The notes under the pieces were generated by a model, which saw only the letters and a list, made by a program, of their open reading frames with translations, ran no database searches and had not been told where the DNA came from. Made by a program: the position numbers and the translations under genes. A stretch of DNA of 64,000 nucleotides from Antitrichia curtipendula (taxonomy: Eukaryota > Streptophyta > Bryopsida > Hypnales > Leucodontaceae): assembly GCA_951230915.1 (NCBI GenBank), contig OX579641.1:12564254-12628253 (forward strand), given 5' to 3'. This document shows positions 58,632-64,000 of this stretch, piece after piece (position 1 is the stretch's first letter; every line of letters begins with the position of its first letter).

Positions 58632-60705
58632 TAGTACCCGGCAAGTCTAATTCGTCCACCCCTGCTACTGCTGAAATTCAGCAGTGAACTTGGAACTTGG
58701 AAATGCCACCAGTGGCTCAAAAATCCATGGAATTGCAAACCGTAAATTGCATTTGGAAGATATTGAAGTCTAGTTTTATAATATAATGATTTATTACATT
58801 AAAAAAGTCAAAATATACAACAATAGGGCATTTAGTGACACACTATCTACCACTTAGTACTACCGCCCCCTGCATTGATTATGGCCTTCATTCGGCGAGG
58901 CATGCTAGCAATGAGGATATCGAGAGTCTCCATGGGTACGGCTTCCCATGCCCTCTCAATGCTTTTGACCAATTCATCTTTGTTGTTTGGTCTGGTCTCA
59001 TTTTGTACAAAGTCTTTTAAAATCATCCATACATTCTCTATAGGATTCAAGTCTGGCGAGTTTGCAGGCCATGTAATCTTCTGAATCTTATGCGCTTCTC
59101 GCCATTGTCTTGGTAAGGTAGAGCGATGCACTGGGGCGCCATCCTCCATGAGCAAAAGACTTTGTGGATCATCATGCATAAAATAAAAGCCACTCAATCG
59201 CCCCTCATACACAACATCCACAAAATCAGCACTCGTCCGTCTATCAAATGGCATAACAACAATGGGGCACTTCTCGTAACCTGTAAAAGCACCCCAAATC
59301 ATGACGGATGTGTGGCCGGATTTGAAAATGGGCGTTAAGCAATCCTGTGAATAACGTTCGTATGGTCGCCGCCAAACCTTCACTTGCCGTGAATTCTTGC
59401 CAATCTCGAATGAGGCCTCATCTGTCCATATTACATTCATCCAATCCGATACTTCCCAAGCTTGATATTTTTTGGCAAATATCAATCTATGAGCCTTGTG
59501 CTTGTTACTAAGAAATGGCTTCTTTGCTGCAACGCAGTTATGAAATCCTATACGTTTAATCTCTTTTCGTAACGTACGCACACAAACTTTCTCGGTCATC
59601 TTTTCTTTGATAGATACAAGCGGAATGCGTCTATTCTGTGTAAGAATGTGTCCCAACTCCCTTCTATCTCGATCAGTTAGTTTGCAACGCCGACGTACAA
59701 CCTTACGAGTGACCACTGTTCCATCATTGCGGAATTTCTTCAAAACGTACTCAATAGTGGAACGTGGTATGCCTAACTTCACAGCAATGCTACGTTGTGA
59801 CAAACCGGAATGACTCATTCCAACTATGACACCTTTTTCCTCTATACTCAAACGTCGACCTCCCATTTTTGCACAATCTAAACAGAAGAAAATACACTTC
59901 AAAATGCAAATGTTGATGAAATTAGAATGTAGTCTCTAACCTGCAAGACATATCAAGACACAACATGAGTGATCTATTGCATTACACAGTTGAACATATC
60001 TAAACATACCTCTAAATGCCAAGTCTTTTGCAATGCATTTTGAAATTTCACTTTCAGTTAGAAGAACTTGAAGTATGCACAGGGATTGAAATGCATCTCA
60101 ATTCTGAAACACTCAAAAAATGCTTCACAGCATGAATTTCGAAATCTTGGCAACGCTACACTGTCACACAAGCATTCCTACTTAGTGGCAATCAAAGTAT
60201 ACCAAAACTCACCAATTGAGCTTGAAGACATAAAAATCAGCCCTCACATCAAAATTGCTTGCATTCACAAGGTTTGATAACAACTGCTCTCTAACAACTA
60301 TTGCCTAGCAAGAGAATGATGAAATAGAAATCCATGCATTGAACATCTCCAAGACAAAAATTTGAGTTCAATGAGTTCATTCACAAGCTCCATTTGTACA
60401 AAATTTCAGTTCAGTTTGAGCAAATCTGAGATCTCCATGTGCATCGATGATTCTAGAAGTTGTATGCTGGAGTTCCCACCACAATGACACATGGTTGTTA
60501 ATTTAGGATTTCCACCAAGATTTTTCAAGTATCTCAATAAATGCTCAGTGACACTTGTAGTTACATTAGTGATTAACCTAATGTCACTAATTTTAGCTTC
60601 TAATTCGAACAGGTGGAGAAGCGGAAGCGCTTCGAAGTACCAGGAGTGACTTCGGAGAAGACTCAGTTTGGTGCAGGGTGGACGAATCAGACTTGCCGGG
60701 TACTG
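58632..60705 (-). mobile_element. Tc1-like DNA transposon, apparently complete
   Basis: The left end TAGTACCCGGCAAGTCTAAT and the right end (inverted) CAGTACCCGGCAAGTCTGAT continue matching to about 32 bases with a few changes and one indel. TA duplications flank it at 58630-58631 and 60706-60707. The element is 2,074 bp. It encodes one full transposase (58847-59866, minus strand). About 0.8 kb of leader lies between the right end and the start codon. All parts needed for mobility appear present. Confidence 0.92.
58847..59866 (-). CDS. Tc1/mariner-superfamily transposase, DD34E
   Basis: It encodes 339 residues without a stop or frameshift, a normal Tc1 length. The ATG at 59866 is chosen; the longer frame starts with TTG, and a TTTCTTCTGTTTAG just upstream looks like a splice acceptor of a leader intron. 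An N-terminal helix-turn-helix pair spans about residues 5-110 (GLSQRSIAVKLGIPRSTI; RTLRKEIKRIGF). The catalytic triad is visible: Asp149 in WTDEASF, Asp242 in MEDGAPVH and Glu277 in NSPDLNPIENVW, with 34 residues between the last two. Such enzymes cut and paste the element at TA. Plant mariner-like elements are usually DD39D, so a DD34E Tc1 type is notable. It lies inside matching terminal repeats. Recent arrival is inference from its intact frame. Confidence 0.95.
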   Translation of the reverse strand: MGGRRLSIEEKGVIVGMSHSGLSQRSIAVKLGIPRSTIEYVLKKFRNDGTVVTRKVVRRRCKLTDRDRRELGHILTQNRRIPLVSIKEKMTEKVCVRTLRKEIKRIGFHNCVAAKKPFLSNKHKAHRLIFAKKYQAWEVSDWMNVIWTDEASFEIGKNSRQVKVWRRPYERYSQDCLTPIFKSGHTSVMIWGAFTGYEKCPIVVMPFDRRTSADFVDVVYEGRLSGFYFMHDDPQSLLLMEDGAPVHRSTLPRQWREAHKIQKITWPANSPDLNPIENVWMILKDFVQNETRPNNKDELVKSIERAWEAVPMETLDILIASMPRRMKAIINAGGGSTKW

Positions 60706-60707
60706 TA

Positions 60708-62003
60708 CAGTACATGTACATGAAAACAGTAACAAGCCTAAAATTATTTGGCAAAATAGCCCAGGATATCGAGTTTGTTGCTATGGATCTGTCCTTGAAG
60801 GAATAAAGAGAAGCAGTGAGCATAAATTACTAAAACTCAGAAGAAGAAACATTGGCATAGAATTTCCTCCATACAAATGAAGCAAGAGCTTGCTATTCCC
60901 AAACGAGTCCAGAGCAGTTGGACAATAGAATCAATTATATGCAATTAAATCACAAGATCAAGAGATAACTGATGCAGAGTCTGTACATAGGGAAGCTATA
61001 AAAATTCAGTTCTTCACTTGTAAACTTATTAGCATCAAGCAGAAGACAAGACGAAATCTTTTAGGGTTAAAAATTTCAATACATTTTCATCGTGCTGTGC
61101 TATCTTGAAAACTTGAAATAGTTTGCCCAATGAATCTGAATGTGCTTCGCTCGTAGATCACAAGCCAACAACTACATTAGTATCTAGAAAATATGTCACT
61201 ATAAAATAATGTCACAAAGCCTTGGTTCAAAACACTGCAGAATCAATCGGGAAAAAGTAGTTGATTAAAAAAGTATCATTGCAACAAAAACTCTACCCAA
61301 AGAGAGCGATCATACGCTACAAAGTTACAAACTCAAACCCTAAAGGCTTCATTCCGATACCAGAACACTCTTCTAAATCCAATGCTCAAGGTCTTATCTA
61401 TAACGAGACAGTGACAAATTTCCTGTACCAAACATCAAATCTTTGAAAACTACTTCTCACCATACCACACCTTCCCTTGATCTAATACATTTAGCAACAG
61501 TGAAGCTTGCAACTCTGCATAAACCTATCGCGCGTTATAATATCATAACATAACGTAATCCTCTGAAAATTCAAAATTCAAAATTGATTCACAATTCTGT
61601 AGAATCGATTGGAAAAAGTGATTACATTAAAGCAGCAACCTACAAGAACATTACCTAAAGGAAGGATCATCCTCAACCACAAAGAAAGGGATCATATGTT
61701 ACACCTTTCACCACAATCCAGGTACAGGCTCAGTTTCAAACTTACATGTGTTTTACTGTACAGGAATCTCACATAATGAGAGCGCAATAAGGTCCAGGGA
61801 TGCTCTTACTCAGGATTAGGGTTTTAGGAGCACCAGTTGAAGATCTCATCCAAAAGTCGCACTTCGCATCAATCTATTCCAGCTGGTCATTAAAACTTGA
61901 TTCGAAAGACGCAGCCAATTTGAGATCCCAAGAAATGCCAATTCCGCATGCATTTCACAGCAGCAAGCATCATTTCCAGAGGCTTCTGTATACTGGAATC
62001 GCA
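60708..62003. other. Intergenic DNA
   Basis: No known protein or RNA is recognised. Two blocks with similar wording (about 61230-61300 and 61590-61660, around TCGGGAAAAAGTAGTTGATT and TTGGAAAAAGTGATTACATT) suggest a diverged local duplication. Confidence 0.45.
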
Positions 62004-62369
62004 TTAAAAGACGGGTTGGCGTGAAGACCTTGCCATGTCTTGCGTATTATACCGTTGCAGACAATCTCTCAGCAGCGTTTGAAGCAAACGCAGGAGCATG
62101 TTCCCAACCTCGCCAGCAGTAGGGATCGAGTGCCAAATCGAGTAAGGAATTCTCTTCACTTCACCGAAGCTCCTCGGAATCGATTTCTTAACCTGACGAA
62201 AGCTCGGAAGCGAATTCCACAGCTGGATAGCCAAAGAGATCGGCACCAGAAACGGCGCCAACATCACCATCACCCCGTTCATAAAGATCGTCCTCACCAA
62301 GTCCACCAGGTTTACCCACACCTCCTGAAACTGCTGCCGGTTCCTGCGCGATATTCCGTGATGCCTCAT
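62004..62369 (-). CDS. Small hypothetical protein with one likely membrane span
   Basis: It encodes 121 residues from an ATG at 62369. The N-terminus is basic (MRHHGISRRNRQQF). A hydrophobic stretch around residues 28-50 (TIFMNGVMVMLAPFLVPISL) could cross a membrane, followed by a basic, Ser/Pro-containing region and an amphipathic Leu-rich end. The base composition is higher in GC than the flanks, as for the real genes nearby. I do not recognise the family. It could be a small organelle or endomembrane protein, one exon of a longer gene, or a chance frame. No splice partners were identified. Confidence 0.42.
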   Translation of the reverse strand: MRHHGISRRNRQQFQEVWVNLVDLVRTIFMNGVMVMLAPFLVPISLAIQLWNSLPSFRQVKKSIPRSFGEVKRIPYSIWHSIPTAGEVGNMLLRLLQTLLRDCLQRYNTQDMARSSRQPVF

Positions 62370-62834
62370 GGCCAGAGAATCACAGCGAAAAATGGGAGGA
62401 TAGTAGATTGGCGGACTTTGACGAATTCGTAAACCCTAAAGATCAATGTGATCAACTCCTACGGGACTCCTTTTCCTAAATAATTGATTCACCTGTAAAC
62501 GGAACGACCTACGTCCGTAGAATTTGTGATTCAAGAGTGTAAATCGTTCTACTAATTATTCCACAAAATCCTCTAGGATCTCTCCTACGAATGCAACTGC
62601 GTGATCAAGCCCCGAAACCTTGAATCGATTCTCTCTGTACCCCCAAGTGGGTTACAGTGGACTGTACCAGCAGGCTAAATTCAAAAAGAAAATTCAACTC
62701 CAGTGCTCTAATCAAAGATTCTTGTGGGATTCCTTGAAACTACAGTACACGAAATTGCTTTGCTCACAGAATTCTCCGCATCGGCAAAGTTTCGGAAGAT
62801 GGACTGCAGATGGAGTTGCGAAGACAGTAAGTTA

Positions 62835-63492
62835 GGGCCACTTCACACTAGACGGACAATCGAGAGTCCGTCGCCCTCGGGGCATCCTACATCGTAGCAA
62901 ATGCTTACATGACGATGGCCTCGCGACAAACTCTCGACCATAATTTGGGTCGGCCAAAAACAGCGACCCAAACTATAGTCGAGAATCCATCAAATTTTTT
63001 TCAGAAAAATGTCAAAAATGACAAGATCGCAGCCGTTAGATTAGACTGGATTTGTAGTAGTAGGTAGTATAGTATATCCCTTTTGTTATTTTTTATTTTT
63101 TATTTTTTATTTGAAACCTAGTCTCCACCATTACAATGGGGAGTCTTGACATTCAATGAACCTAGTTTCCTTAACCTACTTCCTTTCAATTGCCAATGCC
63201 ACCCTTTTATTTCATTTATATCCTTCATATTCCTTGTTTGATGATAAGAGCATGTGCTGTGATTTTTTTCCAAGGCCATTTTAGACTCCTTTCTCATGTT
63301 TTTTTATTTTTTGCTTGAAAAAATTAACACACAAGTGAGGTTTGGACTTTGGGCTTGGCATTTGGGAGGCTTCACACTATGGTCAGCCAAAGTCTCCAAT
63401 TCTTAAATTTCAGGACCTATTTATTGCCCATTTCTTTGGACTCTCACTTCCACGGCCTCTCAACTTGGTTGGCCATAGTGTAAAGTGGCCCT
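62835..63492. mobile_element. MITE with AGGGCCACTT(C/T)ACACTA ends
   Basis: The ends AGGGCCACTTCACACTAG and (inverted) AGGGCCACTTTACACTATGG are inverted repeats of about 18 bases. It is 658 bp with non-coding interior. Repeated TTTTTTATTT words lie in the middle. The superfamily is unassigned. Confidence 0.75.
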
Positions 63493-63753
63493 TACAGTAT
63501 TGAAGTAGCCGTAAAATCGCTCGTTGACCGCCATGTGACAAGAGCATGGCTCTGCCACGTGGTAGAGGTGGGAGTGTGTGCGGATGAATCTCATCATTCA
63601 GTTTGTGACACTTCTGTATGGCCTGTTTTTGGCCTAGTACGCTATTTACAGAATTACTAACAAAGAAATAGGAGGTGATTTTGAATTTATTTTATAACTC
63701 TAACTGTTTTTTAACCCGAGGCACCAAATTTTGGTGTCTACAATACTTTGAAG

Positions 63754-63985
63754 CAATACAAAAAATATGAGGCCTCAACAAGGTTGTGAGTGCTGATTTT
63801 TGGGACCTGCGGGTGATATTACGGAAAAAATTAAATTAAATTAAAAAGTGACGTCATGCTGACGTGGCACTTCGACCACGTCAGAATTTCAGTTCAAGGA
63901 TTTTTTTTTTGAAAAAAACCTCTGTAGTATCACTACGGGGGTCCAGGCTTAATGGCCTTTTGGACCCCCCAAATTTTTTGTAATG
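63754..63985. mobile_element. MITE with (C)ATTACAAAAAATATGAGG ends, copy 2
   Basis: It starts AATACAAAAAATATGAGGCC and ends AAATTTTTTGTAATG. The interior shares CCACGTCAGAATTTCAG and the ACTACGG/CCAGGCTTAA block with 4181-4495 but in reverse order, so the two copies are inverted relative to each other. It is 232 bp. Confidence 0.8.
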
Positions 63986-64000
63986 TTACTCCCTTTGTCT

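Noticed and set aside
59867..59902. Extension of the Tc1 transposase to 351 residues
   Set aside because: The added part begins with TTG rather than ATG and crosses a likely splice acceptor. The ATG at 59866 gives a normal family start.

Overview
This is a window of nuclear DNA from a land plant. It holds short spliced plant genes scattered among old transposons. The host genes encode a RABA-type Rab GTPase, a BOU-type mitochondrial carrier, a plastid PPR-like/zinc-ribbon/coiled-coil protein, a plastid-type DUF2232 membrane protein and a small TIR-domain protein. All have GT-AG introns that join in phase. The gypsy reverse transcriptase type, the TIR-only gene, a DD34E Tc1 element and TTAA-flanked piggyBac-like elements suggest a non-seed plant (bryophyte or lycophyte grade). 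That placement is inference; the sequence alone does not fix the species. No rRNA, tRNA or CRISPR was seen.

Layout. 1-4.7 kb is AT-rich non-coding DNA with a 91-bp tandem duplication and hairpin repeats. 4.7-15.9 kb is one decayed Ty3/gypsy retrotransposon on the + strand: gag with zinc knuckles, protease, a cytosine-5 DNA methyltransferase-like domain, reverse transcriptase, RNase H and integrase zinc finger. It is broken by about 4 kb of inserted DNA (with a 200-N gap) and by a piggyBac-like element. 16.4-18.4 kb is the Rab gene with a GC-rich leader. 22.2-27.9 kb (- strand) is a 12-exon gene for a 652-residue plastid protein. 29.5-31.1 kb (+) is the three-exon BOU-like carrier, divergent from it. 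31.4-33.2 kb is a pogo-like element interrupted by a piggyBac-like element. 33.8-40.0 kb (-) is the 10-exon DUF2232 gene (436 residues). 40-45 kb is repeats. 45.3-47.4 kb (-) is the TIR gene. 48-58 kb is nested miniature elements and AT-rich DNA. 58.6-60.7 kb is a Tc1-like element that looks intact. 62.0-62.4 kb (-) is a small possible membrane protein. The window ends in two more miniature elements.

Main points. (1) The gypsy element carried its own C5-methyltransferase-like domain between protease and reverse transcriptase. (2) At least seven elements are flanked by TTAA on both sides. Removing two of them from the sequence restores a coding frame in the transposon each had entered, which is strong internal evidence for TTAA-targeted, piggyBac-type insertion. 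(3) The Tc1-like element keeps both terminal repeats, TA flanks, an uninterrupted 339-codon transposase and all three catalytic acids, in a plant. The host genes show no common pathway and look like ordinary neighbours.
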